Positions 42,909-52,492 of a stretch of 64,000 nt of DNA are shown in pieces. The stretch's first letter is position 1; every line of letters begins with the position of its first letter. The DNA comes from Siminovitchia thermophila (GTDB taxonomy: Bacteria > Bacillota > Bacilli > Bacillales > Bacillaceae_C): NCBI RefSeq assembly GCF_016909185.1, contig NZ_JAFBFH010000020.1:16566-80565 (forward strand). The letters are read 5' to 3'. The notes under the pieces were generated by a model. It did not search any database, was not told the DNA's origin, and was given only the letters and a program-made list of their open reading frames with translations. The translations under genes were made by a program, and so were the position numbers.

Positions 42909-44447
42909 TTAGTAAGTTAAACTTGTACCAGGGCCTACTGGGATGCCAATGAAATACCATATGGCAAAGAAAATGGTCCAGCAAATAAGAATAACGATTG
43001 AATGTGGCAGCATGAGTGAAACGACTGTACCAATTCCGTTATTTTTCCCGTAGCGCTGTGCGAAAGCCACGACGAGTGGGAAAAAGGGCATTAATGGAGA
43101 AATGATATTCGTCGAAGAATCACCAATTCGATAGGCTACCTGAGTGACTTCCGGAGCAATTCCCATTTGCATAAACATCGGAACAAACACGGGAGCCATA
43201 ATGGCCCATTTCGCGGAATCCGCCGCAATGAACAAGTTGATGAATGCACAAATCAAAATGAATGCAATCAGTAACGGAACGCCGTCTACATGAATGGATT
43301 GTAAAAAGGCCGACCCTTTCACGGCCATTAAAGTTCCCAAGTTCGTGTAGTTGAATAACGCAATAAATTGCGCGGCGAAAAAGATCAATACAATAAAACC
43401 GGCCATCGTTTCCAACGAGGCGGACATTAAGCTGGCAACGTCTTTGTCGTTCTTAATTGTCTTTATTATCATACCATACACGATACCCGGCACTAAAAAA
43501 ATCACCATCATCAGGAAGATAATACTGTTCATAAACGGAGACTGGATCAAACTTCCTCCTTCTCCGCGCAAAACCCCATTTTCGGGGACAGTTAATAAAG
43601 CAATGACAGCCACAGTCAGTAACACGGAAATATTTGCCCACAACAATCCTTTTTTTTCTTTGTCTGAAAGCGTCTGAACAGATTCATTTTGTTTATCGGG
43701 GACAAAGGTTTCCAACCGGGGCTCGACTATTTTTTCCGTTACAAGCGTGCCGATCAATACGATCAAAAAAGTGGAAGCAAACATAAAAAACCAGTTATCT
43801 GTCGGGTTAACCGTATAACCTGCATCTAGTATACGAGATGCCTCTGTCGTCATTCCGCTCAGGATGGGATCGTTTGTACCGAGGAAAAGGTTAGCGGAAT
43901 ACCCACCGGCAACACCTGCGAATGCTGCTGATAAACCTGCCAATGGATGGCGCTTAAAGCCAAGAAAAATAATGGCCCCAAGCGGCACGAGCACGACATA
44001 TCCGACAGACGCAGCCACGTTAGAAAGGACTCCAATCAAAACAACGATGGGAGTAACGAGCTTTTTCGGCGCTTTTGTGACAGTGTTTGTCATCAATGCG
44101 CCAATATAACCTGTTTTTTCCGCGACACCTACTCCAAGCATGGCGACTAATACCGGACCAAGAGCCACGAATGAAGTAAAGTTGTTCACAACATTGGAAA
44201 ACATATATGCTATGCCTTCAGGAACGAGGAGGCTGACTATTTTTACGGTCAAAACCTCCGTTTCCATTGTTTCCTTATTCACACCTTCATAGGTGACACT
44301 TGTCCCCATTAAATAAAAAATATGAGATAAAATCATGACAGCTATTGTGAGTAACATAAAAATGGTAATGGGATGGGGAAGTTTGTTGCCTTTTTCTTCA
44401 ATAAAGTTTAAAAGCTTCATTGATTTCTGGTTTTGTCTTGTATCCAT
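42909..44447 (-). CDS. AbgT-family transporter
   Basis: 512 residues with about twelve membrane helices, full length for the family. Conserved parts: NKLPHPITIFMLLTIAV near the start, LGPVLVAMLGVGVAEKTGYI, AGGYSANLFLGTNDPILSGMT and the C-terminal YRIGDSSTNIISPLMPFFPLV. AbgT of E. coli imports p-aminobenzoyl-glutamate; other members export sulfonamides. The substrate here is not known. Confidence 0.9.
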   Translation of the reverse strand: MDTRQNQKSMKLLNFIEEKGNKLPHPITIFMLLTIAVMILSHIFYLMGTSVTYEGVNKETMETEVLTVKIVSLLVPEGIAYMFSNVVNNFTSFVALGPVLVAMLGVGVAEKTGYIGALMTNTVTKAPKKLVTPIVVLIGVLSNVAASVGYVVLVPLGAIIFLGFKRHPLAGLSAAFAGVAGGYSANLFLGTNDPILSGMTTEASRILDAGYTVNPTDNWFFMFASTFLIVLIGTLVTEKIVEPRLETFVPDKQNESVQTLSDKEKKGLLWANISVLLTVAVIALLTVPENGVLRGEGGSLIQSPFMNSIIFLMMVIFLVPGIVYGMIIKTIKNDKDVASLMSASLETMAGFIVLIFFAAQFIALFNYTNLGTLMAVKGSAFLQSIHVDGVPLLIAFILICAFINLFIAADSAKWAIMAPVFVPMFMQMGIAPEVTQVAYRIGDSSTNIISPLMPFFPLVVAFAQRYGKNNGIGTVVSLMLPHSIVILICWTIFFAIWYFIGIPVGPGTSLTY

Positions 44448-44900
44448 TGTATGTTTTCCCTTCTATAGGTTGCAGATAATATCATAGTATACCTATAAGA
44501 TTTATTAAAATCCAGTATAAGATACCAAGATTTCGCACGTAAATTTTTCATATTCACAAGTAAGCGCATACTACCTTTAGCACGTCTCGCTCTGGAATAT
44601 TTGATACTTGTTCCAATAATTGAATAGAAATGAACGCTTGTTTATTTCTAAAGATAAAGGAAGAACCCTAACGGGGTTCGAGAATTTCCATATATAAGCG
44701 CCGGGAAATTTCGGGTTGGTTTAGCCCAAACTTCAGATGACGGTTGATCACTTCAACTGTTTCGGATTTCAATAAATTTCGGCGCATCCAACGGCTGTGT
44801 ATGCGGAAGGTGCTATTGGTTTTAGTGAAAACTGCAGAATAATAGGTTATGAACATTAATTTCATGTAATTTATTTACTTATAAAGTTTTTTTCCCAGTC
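44448..44900. other. Gap between AbgT and HpaB genes with a regulator-like remnant
   Basis: The only recognisable content is the short minus-strand frame listed separately. The AbgT promoter should lie at 44448-44560, but I could not pick a convincing -10/-35 pair. Confidence 0.4.
44668..44865 (-). pseudogene. Possible remnant of a PucR/CdaR-type regulator C-terminus
   Basis: The frame reads LLKSETVEVINRHLKFGLNQPEISRRLYM near its end, which resembles the helix-turn-helix at the end of PucR/CdaR regulators (pattern T-x-E-V-F...LN..E.ARRLY.HRNTL). It then runs out into EILEPR and a stop where the second helix should continue. No intact upstream domain exists. Low-confidence reading of a short fragment. 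Confidence 0.3.
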
Positions 44901-46358
44901 TCAACATTCAATCACATGCTCCAAATGTAAAAAATCACTGATGAGCTTCAAACTTTTTTCTTTGGGATAGTCTTGGTACAAGTTGCTGGCCATTTTGACG
45001 GGGTCGCCAAAAAAATATCTTTCATACTGAATTTGTCTTGTACCGAACGAACTCATTGTCAGATCCCAGGCCAAACGGAATATTTTTACCCGGTCGACAG
45101 CGGATTTATCTGTTCCTTGAAGGCATTTTTGCAAGTAGGGGCTTATGGGGGAAGCAAAATCATTTTCAGTTGGTAATGTAACCAACCCGCTGGCTCCAAT
45201 TAATTGGACGATTTCCGCAAATCGGGGGTACAGCTTTGGAAAAATGGTGCCGGCTACTTTTAGTGGTACGAGGCTAGGGCGCATACAACCCCAATCATCC
45301 AATTCAGCATCATTTTCCGATTTTGCCAATAGTGATTTCATTGTTTCATATCCGCTAATGATCTCGGAAATTTTTTCCTGTACATGTTGATATTCGCCAA
45401 CGTTGATCGTTTCGGCCAACATTTGGGCCACCCCAAGGAGAAATTCTGTTTTTTCTATTTGTCTAATGATTACTTGATGGTAGGCTAAAGGGTGGAAGGA
45501 GCTTTGCAGCTTGAAGTCGGTAGCTGCCTCCAAATTGTCGTAAAAAAATACGTTTTCCCACGGCACTAATACGTTGTCAAATACAACGATAGAATCCATT
45601 TCTTCGTACCTAGAGCTGAGGGGATAGTTAAAAGTTGACTTGCCTCCCACAAACGATTCTCTGCAGATAAATTTCAAGCCTTCCGTATTCGAAGGGATAG
45701 AAAAAGCAAAGGCCTCATTTGGATCAAAGAAGATTCTGGGAGCCGTATAAACCAGTACCTCATCTGTAAACCCTCCTAGGGTGGCAAGCATACGGGCGCC
45801 CTTGATCACAATTCCTTTTTCATTTCTTTCAATTACTTTGGCGGAAAGGGCTTCCTCCGTGAATCCCAAGTTTATTTGCGAGCGGTTTATCTGTGGAGTT
45901 ATAAAAGCATGAGCAAATGATAAGTCTTCTTTCATTGCTCTTTTGTATAAAGAGATAATATGTTCGGGAAAGCAGTTTTTCATTCCTTTTAAAAAGGCAG
46001 CTGAGGAGGCAAAACTCATAATCACCGTATTCATATAATCGGGGCTTCTGCCAAATATCCCATGGGTATGTCGTGCCCAGCGCTCAATCATTTTTCTTCT
46101 TCTTATTAAATCGTCTTTTGTTTTTGGATGCAGATAAGAAAGCCCGACAGGCTCATCTTGATCCGGAAAAAGGAACGTCATCTGCTCTTTTAAATCGTCT
46201 TTATTTTGTAAATCATAAAGGGATGCGATCGTTCGGACAACTCCTTGAAAGGAGGGATGGTCGGAAATATGTCCTTCCACTTTTTTACCATCGAGCCAAA
46301 TCACGGCCCCCATCCTGTTTAATCTGTCGATATACCCTGTTCCATCAATGATTCCCAT
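44901..46358 (-). CDS. hpaB: 4-hydroxyphenylacetate 3-monooxygenase oxygenase component-like (HpaB family)
   Basis: 485 residues from the ATG at 46358, which has AGGAG 7 bases upstream. FADH2-dependent aromatic hydroxylase. Conserved segments: LSYLHPKTKDDLIRRRKMIERWA, GRSPDYMNTVIMSFA, YKRAMKEDLSFAHAFITPQINRSQ, KGARMLATLGGFTDEVLVY and VFDNVLVPWENVFFYDN. A flavin reductase partner (HpaC) is not in the window. Possible substrates are 4-hydroxyphenylacetate or related phenols. The gene appears monocistronic. Between it and the divergent gene at 46617 lie repeated TACAATGT elements that may be an operator. Confidence 0.85.
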   Translation of the reverse strand: MGIIDGTGYIDRLNRMGAVIWLDGKKVEGHISDHPSFQGVVRTIASLYDLQNKDDLKEQMTFLFPDQDEPVGLSYLHPKTKDDLIRRRKMIERWARHTHGIFGRSPDYMNTVIMSFASSAAFLKGMKNCFPEHIISLYKRAMKEDLSFAHAFITPQINRSQINLGFTEEALSAKVIERNEKGIVIKGARMLATLGGFTDEVLVYTAPRIFFDPNEAFAFSIPSNTEGLKFICRESFVGGKSTFNYPLSSRYEEMDSIVVFDNVLVPWENVFFYDNLEAATDFKLQSSFHPLAYHQVIIRQIEKTEFLLGVAQMLAETINVGEYQHVQEKISEIISGYETMKSLLAKSENDAELDDWGCMRPSLVPLKVAGTIFPKLYPRFAEIVQLIGASGLVTLPTENDFASPISPYLQKCLQGTDKSAVDRVKIFRLAWDLTMSSFGTRQIQYERYFFGDPVKMASNLYQDYPKEKSLKLISDFLHLEHVIEC

Positions 46359-46616
46359 TTCACCACTCCTCATTCATAGGAAGTTGTGCACTCGTGTAGT
46401 TGGTTTCAGTTTATTAGAGATGGAGATTGTTCTATTCCCTTTTTCTTTCAAGAACTTTCTTACAATGTCGAGAACAGTTTTGTACAATGTAAGTAGCTTC
46501 CGGTAGTATTCTGAATATTTTTGGCGGCTGATTGAAAGGCTGTCCACAAACGGTCTCCTTTGCTAGGGCGAACGAAGTTAAAGCCGGTATGGATAGCAAT
46601 TGTGGGAGGGAACAGA

Positions 46617-47156
46617 ATGAATCTCGGATCGGAGTATTTAAGAATTGTAAAGAAGAGGTTTCAACATATAAAACAACTCGGGGATAAGACTATGGAACAA
46701 TTATCAGAAGAGGACATTCATTGGAGGTTGAATCAAGAATCAAACAACATCGCCATGATTGTAAAACATCTTAGCGGCAACATGATGTCGAGATGGACCG
46801 ACTTTTTGGAGTCGGATGGGGAGAAGCCATATCGGAAGCGCGAGGAAGAATTCATTGATGACATCCCGACAAAAACAAAACTGGAAAAGATGTGGGAAAA
46901 AGGGTGGGATGCCCTGTTTCATGCTTTAGACCAATTAAAGGAAGAAGAGTTGTTAAGGCAAGTGTTGATTCGCGGTGAAAGCCATACGGCGATAGAAGCG
47001 ATTGAAAGGCAATTGGCCCATTACGCTTATCATATTGGCCAGATCGTTTATATCGGGAAGCAAATCAAGAATGAAGATTGGAGCAGTTTGAGTATCCCTA
47101 GAGGAAGGTCAGAAGAATACTTACAGCAAATGTTACAAAAACATCAACAAAAATAG
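46617..47156 (+). CDS. DinB-superfamily protein (DUF1572-like)
   Basis: 179 residues forming a four-helix DinB-type bundle: YLRIVKKRFQHIKQLGDKTMEQL, NNIAMIVKHLSGNMMSRWTDFL and HYAYHIGQIVYIGKQIK supply the three His ligands (HL, and two in the last helix) typical of this metal-binding fold. Members include bacillithiol/mycothiol-dependent transferases; DUF1572 has no assigned reaction. The start at 46617 is set by GGGAGGG at 46604-46610. Confidence 0.85.
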   Translation: MNLGSEYLRIVKKRFQHIKQLGDKTMEQLSEEDIHWRLNQESNNIAMIVKHLSGNMMSRWTDFLESDGEKPYRKREEEFIDDIPTKTKLEKMWEKGWDALFHALDQLKEEELLRQVLIRGESHTAIEAIERQLAHYAYHIGQIVYIGKQIKNEDWSSLSIPRGRSEEYLQQMLQKHQQK

Positions 47157-47165
47157 TCTTGAGGG

Positions 47166-47318
47166 TTGAGGGAGAGCGCGGAGTTAGAAGCTATTAAAAT
47201 ATTTCACTATGCAAATGCATTATTTTTTGCTAGCGCCCTGATTGGCATTTACACAATCGCTTCTACTCATTTCATCGCAATTATTATTAAGCGCGGCTAC
47301 GAAGAAGAGTTGATGTGA
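47166..47318 (+). CDS. Possible small membrane peptide (50 residues)
   Basis: An open frame with one clear hydrophobic helix (ANALFFASALIGIYTIASTHFIAIIIK) and a charged end (RGYEEELM). It could be a real small membrane protein or the tail of a lost permease. The TTG start has only GAGGG immediately before it, so the start and the reality of the gene are uncertain. Confidence 0.3.
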   Translation: MRESAELEAIKIFHYANALFFASALIGIYTIASTHFIAIIIKRGYEEELM

Positions 47319-47485
47319 CTTATCGCAGTGCTTTGAACTCACTCAGAAACGAGGAGAGGAAGGGGAGAGTTGGCGGTAAGCGGTAGCGCCAGTTTATTGC
47401 GTGGAATATTTTTATGGGCAAATTGTGTGGAAACCCCAACATTTAGTATAGAGCCAAAATTTGATCTAAATTTAAAAATAAATAA

Positions 47486-47520
47486 GCTTGTAGAGAAAAA
47501 CATCATCTTTCTCTACAAGC
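47486..47520 (-). terminator. Terminator of proS
   Basis: GCTTGTAGAGAAA and TTTCTCTACAAGC pair perfectly (14 bp with a 7-base loop); on the minus strand it is followed by T-rich sequence. It starts about 20 bases after the proS stop codon. Confidence 0.88.
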
Positions 47521-47541
47521 TGAGAGGAGGTGTCCCCTCCT

Positions 47542-48981
47542 TTAGTATGCTTTTGCCCAGTATACCAATTCCTTCGCTTCTTTTCCGCAGCATACGCATG
47601 TGTCCGCTATTTTTTCCTGTTCAAATGGAATACATCGTGATGTAGCTAATGTGTCTTCTTTAATCTTTTCTTCACAGGCGATATCACCGCACCACATTGC
47701 TTTAATAAAGCCTGTTTGCTCCTCCAAAATTGTTGCAAACTCATCCATGTTTGTTGCGACATTTGTTTTTTCCAGTAGATGAGCTTTTGCGCGATTGTAT
47801 AAATTCGTTTGCACTTCCTCAAGCAAAGCAGGTAAGCGCGTTGGCAATTCAGCTAATATAACAAATTCCTTTTTACCTGTATCACGACGGACAAGCACCA
47901 CTTGTTCTTTTTCAATGTCTTTTGGTCCCATTTCAATGCGCACTGGGATACCCTTCATTTCATACTCGTTAAATTTCCAGCCAGGCATTTTATCACTCGC
48001 ATCGATGTCTACTCTTACAAGATCCTTTAATTGGTCACGTAAATGATACGTTTTATCCAACACACCTTCCTTATGTTGCGCAATCGGCACAATCATCGCC
48101 TGCGTTGGTGCAATGCGTGGCGGGATTACTAGACCATGGTTATCCCCATGAACCATAATTAAAGCCCCCATAATCCGAGTGGATAATCCCCAAGAGGTTT
48201 GATGGACATATTGACTGTCACCATTTTCATCTAAATACGTAATATCAAATGCTTCCGCAAACCCTGTACCAAAATGGTGAGAGGTTCCAGATTGCAAAGC
48301 TTTTCCATCATGCATAAGGCTTTCGATTGTCAATGTATATTTAGCACCAGCGAACTTTTCCTTATCCGTCTTTCTTCCTTTAAGGACTGGTATAGCTAAG
48401 TACTTCTCCACCACGTCCGCGTAGATACTTAGCATCCGCTCTGTCTCTTGGGAAGCTTCTTCATCAGTTGCATGTGCAGTATGCCCTTCCTGCCAATGGA
48501 ATTCGGAGGAACGTAAGAATGGTCGTGTTGTTTTTTCCCAACGAACAACATTTCCCCACTGATTATAAAGCTTTGGCAAGTCACGGTAAGAATGAATATT
48601 TTTAGAGTAATAATCGCAGAACAACACTTCTGAAGTAGGGCGAACGGCAAGACGTTCTACCAACTCTTCGTCCCCACCATGTGTCACCCAAGCTACTTCA
48701 GGAGCAAATCCTTCCACATGGTCTTTCTCCTTTTGCAACAGACTCTCTGGAATAAATAACGGAAACGCAACATTCGTGTGACCTGTTTCTTTAAATTTCT
48801 TATCTAACACATCGCGTATATTTTCCCATATTGCAAACCCGTACGGCCTAATGATCATCGTTCCGCGAACCTGACCATAATCAACCAACTCTGCTTGCTT
48901 AACGACATCGGTATACCACTGTGAAAAATCATCTTCCATTGCAGTAATTTTTTCTACAAACTGCTTGCTTTTCTTACCCAA
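47542..48981 (-). CDS. proS: Prolyl-tRNA synthetase, eukaryote/archaeal-like type
   Basis: About 479 residues, class II aminoacyl-tRNA synthetase. Motif 2 and surroundings: [48 protein letters not shown]; motif 3: [16 protein letters not shown]. The anticodon domain and the C-terminal zinc-type extension ([29 protein letters not shown] with the terminal Tyr) define the short type without the bacterial editing insertion. Many bacilli carry this as a second enzyme beside the bacterial type. The TTG at 48981 is chosen because GAGGTG lies 7 bases upstream; the ATG overlapping that site is less likely. A transposase remnant lies directly upstream. Confidence 0.9.
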   Translation of the reverse strand: MGKKSKQFVEKITAMEDDFSQWYTDVVKQAELVDYGQVRGTMIIRPYGFAIWENIRDVLDKKFKETGHTNVAFPLFIPESLLQKEKDHVEGFAPEVAWVTHGGDEELVERLAVRPTSEVLFCDYYSKNIHSYRDLPKLYNQWGNVVRWEKTTRPFLRSSEFHWQEGHTAHATDEEASQETERMLSIYADVVEKYLAIPVLKGRKTDKEKFAGAKYTLTIESLMHDGKALQSGTSHHFGTGFAEAFDITYLDENGDSQYVHQTSWGLSTRIMGALIMVHGDNHGLVIPPRIAPTQAMIVPIAQHKEGVLDKTYHLRDQLKDLVRVDIDASDKMPGWKFNEYEMKGIPVRIEMGPKDIEKEQVVLVRRDTGKKEFVILAELPTRLPALLEEVQTNLYNRAKAHLLEKTNVATNMDEFATILEEQTGFIKAMWCGDIACEEKIKEDTLATSRCIPFEQEKIADTCVCCGKEAKELVYWAKAY

Positions 48982-49005
48982 AACGAAACACCTCATTTAA
49001 CTATT

Positions 49006-49377
49006 TTATTTACATACTAATAACAACTCTACCTGCAGTGGAGACCAACTTCGGTCAACCGTATTGAAAATGTGTGTTACCGGAAAAAAATTCGCAAATC
49101 GTTTCCCGCACGAACAGACATAGCGACGCTTTTTGTAGAAGAGGTAAGTCAACCGTTCAAACCACTTTAAATGTTTGATCTTTTGAATGCGATAATCATG
49201 AACTTTCTTAGTCCTCTCACCACAGCTGGGACACTTGTGTACCTTGACAGCCACTTCTATGAAGCGCAATACGATCTTCCATTTCCTCCACTTTAGTGAT
49301 CCATACATCTTAAAGACCAGGAATTTTATGACAAATTCACTTGCACGCAACTCCAATCTTTTCTTGTTTCTAGTCAA
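49006..49377 (-). pseudogene. ISL3-family transposase N-terminal fragment
   Basis: 123 residues remain. The zinc-finger part reads HKCPSCGERTKKVHDYRIQKIKHLKWF and RRYVCSCGKRF, the signature of ISL3-type transposases. After that the sequence diverges and stops; the catalytic DDE part is absent and no inverted ends are visible. The fragment lies between ilvA and proS, 25 bases before the proS start, where a leader would be expected. Confidence 0.75.
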
Positions 49378-49443
49378 TTCAAGTATAAAAGAATGGGATG
49401 TTTGCGTGGAATATTTTTATAAAAGCCATAATGCTGACCTTAC

Positions 49444-49472
49444 AAAAAAAGCGCCGCCCGGGCGCTTTTTTT
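49444..49472 (-). terminator. Terminator of ilvA
   Basis: AAAAAAAGCGCC and GGCGCTTTTTTT form a 12-bp stem with a 5-base loop immediately after the ilvA stop. Runs of A and T on the two sides allow it to work in both directions. Confidence 0.9.
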
Positions 49473-49474
49473 CA

Positions 49475-50743
49475 TCATACTAACAAGTGAAACAATGTGC
49501 TGTCTTTATTTACTTCAGTATAAGAAATGCCTCTTTTGTTCATCCGTTCAATCAGGCCCGCGTAATCTTCACGGCGTTTCAGTTCTATACCGACCAAGCC
49601 CGGTCCTCTTTCTTTATTGTTTTTCTTGGTGTATTCAAAAGTGATGATGTCATCATCGGGTCCAAGGACTTCATCCAAAAACTCACGCAAGGCTCCGGCG
49701 CGTTGCGGAAAGTTCACGATAAAATAATGCAGCAACCCTTCATACATCAATGACTTCTCCTTAATCTCCTGCATTCTGCCGATGTCATTGTTCCCGCCGC
49801 TGATGACACAAACAACCGTTTTTCCTTTAATCTTGTCCTTGTAAAAGTCAAGTGCCGAAATGGGCAGGGCTCCGGCGGGTTCGGCGATAATCGCGTGTTG
49901 ATTGTATAAATCCAAAATGGTTGTGCACACTTTTCCTTCCGGTATGGAAACAATATCGTCGACATATTTTTGGCAAAGCTCAAAGGTGTGATTGCCGACA
50001 CATTGTACAGCCGCCCCATCTACAAATTTATCAATGGCCGGAAGCGCGGTAACGGCTTTATTTTCAATCGATGTTTTCATGCTTTGCGCGCCTTCCGGTT
50101 CAATCCCGATCATTTGCGTATGCGGAGAAACGTTTTTGATATAAGTGCTTAAACCCGCCATAAACCCGCCGCCGCCGATGCTTCCAAAAACAAAATCCAC
50201 CGGTTCATGAATGTCATTCATAATTTCAACCGCAACAGTTCCCTGACCGGCAATAATCTGGTGGTCATCAAACGGGTGGATAAAAATCAAGTCTTGTTCT
50301 TCCGCAAATTCATGAGCGCTCTTGGAGCTGTCATCAAAAGTGTCGCCCGTTAAAACGACCTCGATGTATTCGCGACCAAACATTTTCACTTGGTCGATCT
50401 TCTGCTTTGGGGTTGTTTGCGGCATAAAAATGGTGCCTTTTATTCCCAAGTGGGCACATGCATATGCGACACCCTGGGCATGATTGCCGGCACTTGCACA
50501 AACAACGCCTTTTTCACGAGCTTGTTTTTCGATCGTTTTCATTTTATAAAAAGCACCGCGCAGCTTAAATGAACGCACATGCTGCAAATCTTCCCTTTTT
50601 ATATATACATTGCAGTCATATTTCTCGGATAATCTTTCGTTTTTTTGCAAAGGCGTATGGGCCACTACGTCTTTTAGAAATTGATAAGCAATGAGGATAT
50701 CTTCCAGATTCACGGTCTTTGTCTTTTCCTTAGTTGTGTTCAT
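49475..50743 (-). CDS. ilvA: Threonine dehydratase (biosynthetic, with ACT-like domain)
   Basis: 422 residues. PLP-dependent fold type II enzyme that deaminates threonine to 2-oxobutanoate for isoleucine synthesis. The PLP Lys is in HVRSFKLRGAFYKM, the phosphate-binding GSIGGGGFMAGLS and the late VICVISGGNND are present. A C-terminal ACT-like regulatory domain (LLHYFIVNFPQRAGALREFLDEVLG) allows feedback control by isoleucine or valine; only one such domain is seen, as usual in Bacillus. A tiny open frame overlaps the start codon, and a cre site lies upstream. Confidence 0.95.
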   Translation of the reverse strand: MNTTKEKTKTVNLEDILIAYQFLKDVVAHTPLQKNERLSEKYDCNVYIKREDLQHVRSFKLRGAFYKMKTIEKQAREKGVVCASAGNHAQGVAYACAHLGIKGTIFMPQTTPKQKIDQVKMFGREYIEVVLTGDTFDDSSKSAHEFAEEQDLIFIHPFDDHQIIAGQGTVAVEIMNDIHEPVDFVFGSIGGGGFMAGLSTYIKNVSPHTQMIGIEPEGAQSMKTSIENKAVTALPAIDKFVDGAAVQCVGNHTFELCQKYVDDIVSIPEGKVCTTILDLYNQHAIIAEPAGALPISALDFYKDKIKGKTVVCVISGGNNDIGRMQEIKEKSLMYEGLLHYFIVNFPQRAGALREFLDEVLGPDDDIITFEYTKKNNKERGPGLVGIELKRREDYAGLIERMNKRGISYTEVNKDSTLFHLLV

Positions 50744-50751
50744 GGCGTCAT
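50740..50751 (-). promoter_or_regulatory. Three-codon upstream reading frame overlapping the ilvA start
   Basis: On the minus strand GGAGG is followed after 5 bases by ATG ACG CCA TGA. The TGA overlaps the ilvA ATG as ATGA. The ribosome binding site is better placed for the mini frame (5 bases) than for ilvA (13 bases), so ilvA may be translated by re-initiation. Confidence 0.5.
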
Positions 50752-50783
50752 TTCTACCTCCGCTTTCGTATAAACATTTCTAT

Positions 50784-50849
50784 ATTATAACATGATACTT
50801 ATAAAAATAACACATATAATATTCGCAATATTTTGGGAAAGCGGTTACA
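50784..50849 (-). promoter_or_regulatory. ilvA promoter region with upstream CcpA cre site
   Basis: TATAAT (minus strand, 50789-50784) is the likely -10; the -35 is weak. GGAAAGCGGTTACA at 50836-50849 matches the cre consensus at 13 of 14 positions. It lies about 60-70 bases upstream of the likely start of transcription, a position used by CcpA for activation in B. subtilis. Confidence 0.6.
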
Positions 50850-51580
50850 TTTTATCTTTTCTTAAAATATAGGCATTCTGCCGTGACGCAACCGATTATT
50901 TAGAGCGTCCCGGGTTTGCAGAGGAGTGAAACCAGCCTCTTTCCCCATTAGATGTTCGCACACCGGGGAAGATTCCTTTTGTGAGGGAACTTCCTTGATT
51001 GGTAATGGTTCTCGGACTAGTTGGACAATTGGCATGTACGCACGGGCAACAGTATCCCCCTTTCGGGCAGCATCCAAGACAGCTTGAGCCAGGGCTTGCC
51101 GGTAAAAAAGTAATTACGATGGGTGAGATAAATTGAATGCCGGCAACGATACTTGCTCCTGAATGGACTGCCGCATTAACATTGGCCTGCATGTTTTTTC
51201 ATCTGAAGTACATGCTACCTTGTACCCCTTTAAATCATTTTTTTCCACCGTAACATCATGTTGTGGGATGCTGATGTAAGGTACAATTTGTATATCGGCA
51301 TTTGCGATTCCATATGGTATAATTCTTGCTGAATGTAGGTTGTTATTATGGGATTATTTTCCAGTTCACATTATAGATATCCCCAATGTGAGGACGGTTG
51401 CATCCGACATAACAGATATGTTCCCTTCATCTTCTCCGGTCACGATATTTGGATTTGCTTTTCGGAAGCCGAGCTGTGAGCGAATCATTTTTTCGCTTTG
51501 ATTTCTGGTAAAATTAGAGTGCCTATACATATCACATAATGATAAAATAAGCTGATAAGCACATTTTAGGAGGTAGAAAA
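50850..51580. other. Gap of about 730 bases with decayed coding-like sequence
   Basis: Overlapping minus-strand frames at 50862-51190 and 51366-51590 contain no recognisable domain and no good binding sites. The first (GDTVARAYMPIVQLVREPLP) has coding-like composition and may be a broken gene. The last part holds the unresolved promoter of the downstream operon; AGGAGG at its end serves the gene at 51581. Confidence 0.4.
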
Positions 51581-52474
51581 TTGGAATCAAAAATAGATAC
51601 TCCGAAAGGGTTCGGGCAAATACTGGATTTGACTTTTAGTATCAGCAGGAAGAAGTTTTCGGAATTTATATTGATTATGCTCATATTTCTGGGACCCATT
51701 TTTGTGTTGCAAGCGGTGTTGGAACTGGCTTCAGGGGTCGGCTTTTTTCGGGAGGTTCAAGCGGAAGGTGCTTGGTATGACCGCACCTTGGATAGCTTCG
51801 ATGAAATTTCAACTATGAGGGATGTGGCAATCGGTTTTTCGGCTTTGCTTTCTTTAATATTTGGACCGATAGCTGGAGCAGCCATTATACTTGCTGTAAA
51901 CCATATGAGAAAAGGAGAAGAATACACCGTAGGATCGGTTATTAAAAGTGCATTTTCACGCTTTTGGCCTATTTTTGGAAGCAATATTTTGTTTTACTTG
52001 ATTGCGGGCGGCCTTTATTTTATTCCGTTGATTAGCATTATATTTTTAGGGGTTTTGGGCGCGGCTATATTTCCTGTTGCCGGCATTATTGTGGCTGTTT
52101 TTCTTTTTCTGGTAACCCTCTTTGGGCTCGGCCTGTTTTTGACTCGCTTGAGCTTTTATTTCGGTTCAGTTGTCTTAAAAGAAGAAACACCTGGTATTTC
52201 TAGAAGCTGGAAGCTGACGAAAGGCCGCCTTTGGCCAACATTTGGGATTTATGTTGTATTTACTTTGATTTTTACGTGCATCACCATGGCATTGGAATTT
52301 TCTTTTGGCCTTATGTTGGGTAATAGTGTTTTATTGGCAATGATCGTCAATGTTGGCACGCTGTTTACCTCGCTCATATTTGCCGTTGGTTATGCTGTCA
52401 TGTATTTTGACTTGAAAGCACGTCACGATGCAGACGACTTAAAGGAAATGATTGGAGATTATCAGACTACTTAA
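51581..52474 (+). CDS. Polytopic membrane protein heading the MoxR cluster
   Basis: 297 residues with about six hydrophobic segments. The N-terminal DTPKGFGQILDLTFSISRKKFSEFILIMLIFLGPIFVL and the later SFYFGSVVLKEETPGISRSWKLTKGRLWPTFGIYVVF recall glycerophosphodiesterase-membrane-domain/YciC-type proteins. Function unknown. TTG start with a perfect AGGAGG 7 bases upstream. The next gene (DUF4129) follows after 18 bases, so it is part of the operon. Confidence 0.75.
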   Translation: MESKIDTPKGFGQILDLTFSISRKKFSEFILIMLIFLGPIFVLQAVLELASGVGFFREVQAEGAWYDRTLDSFDEISTMRDVAIGFSALLSLIFGPIAGAAIILAVNHMRKGEEYTVGSVIKSAFSRFWPIFGSNILFYLIAGGLYFIPLISIIFLGVLGAAIFPVAGIIVAVFLFLVTLFGLGLFLTRLSFYFGSVVLKEETPGISRSWKLTKGRLWPTFGIYVVFTLIFTCITMALEFSFGLMLGNSVLLAMIVNVGTLFTSLIFAVGYAVMYFDLKARHDADDLKEMIGDYQTT

Positions 52475-52492
52475 CAAGTCAGGTGATGATTT

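Noticed and set aside
50862..51192. TnpB-like transposase C-terminus on the minus strand
   Set aside because: Composition is suggestive of coding but no zinc-ribbon or catalytic motif can be seen, so I do not call it.
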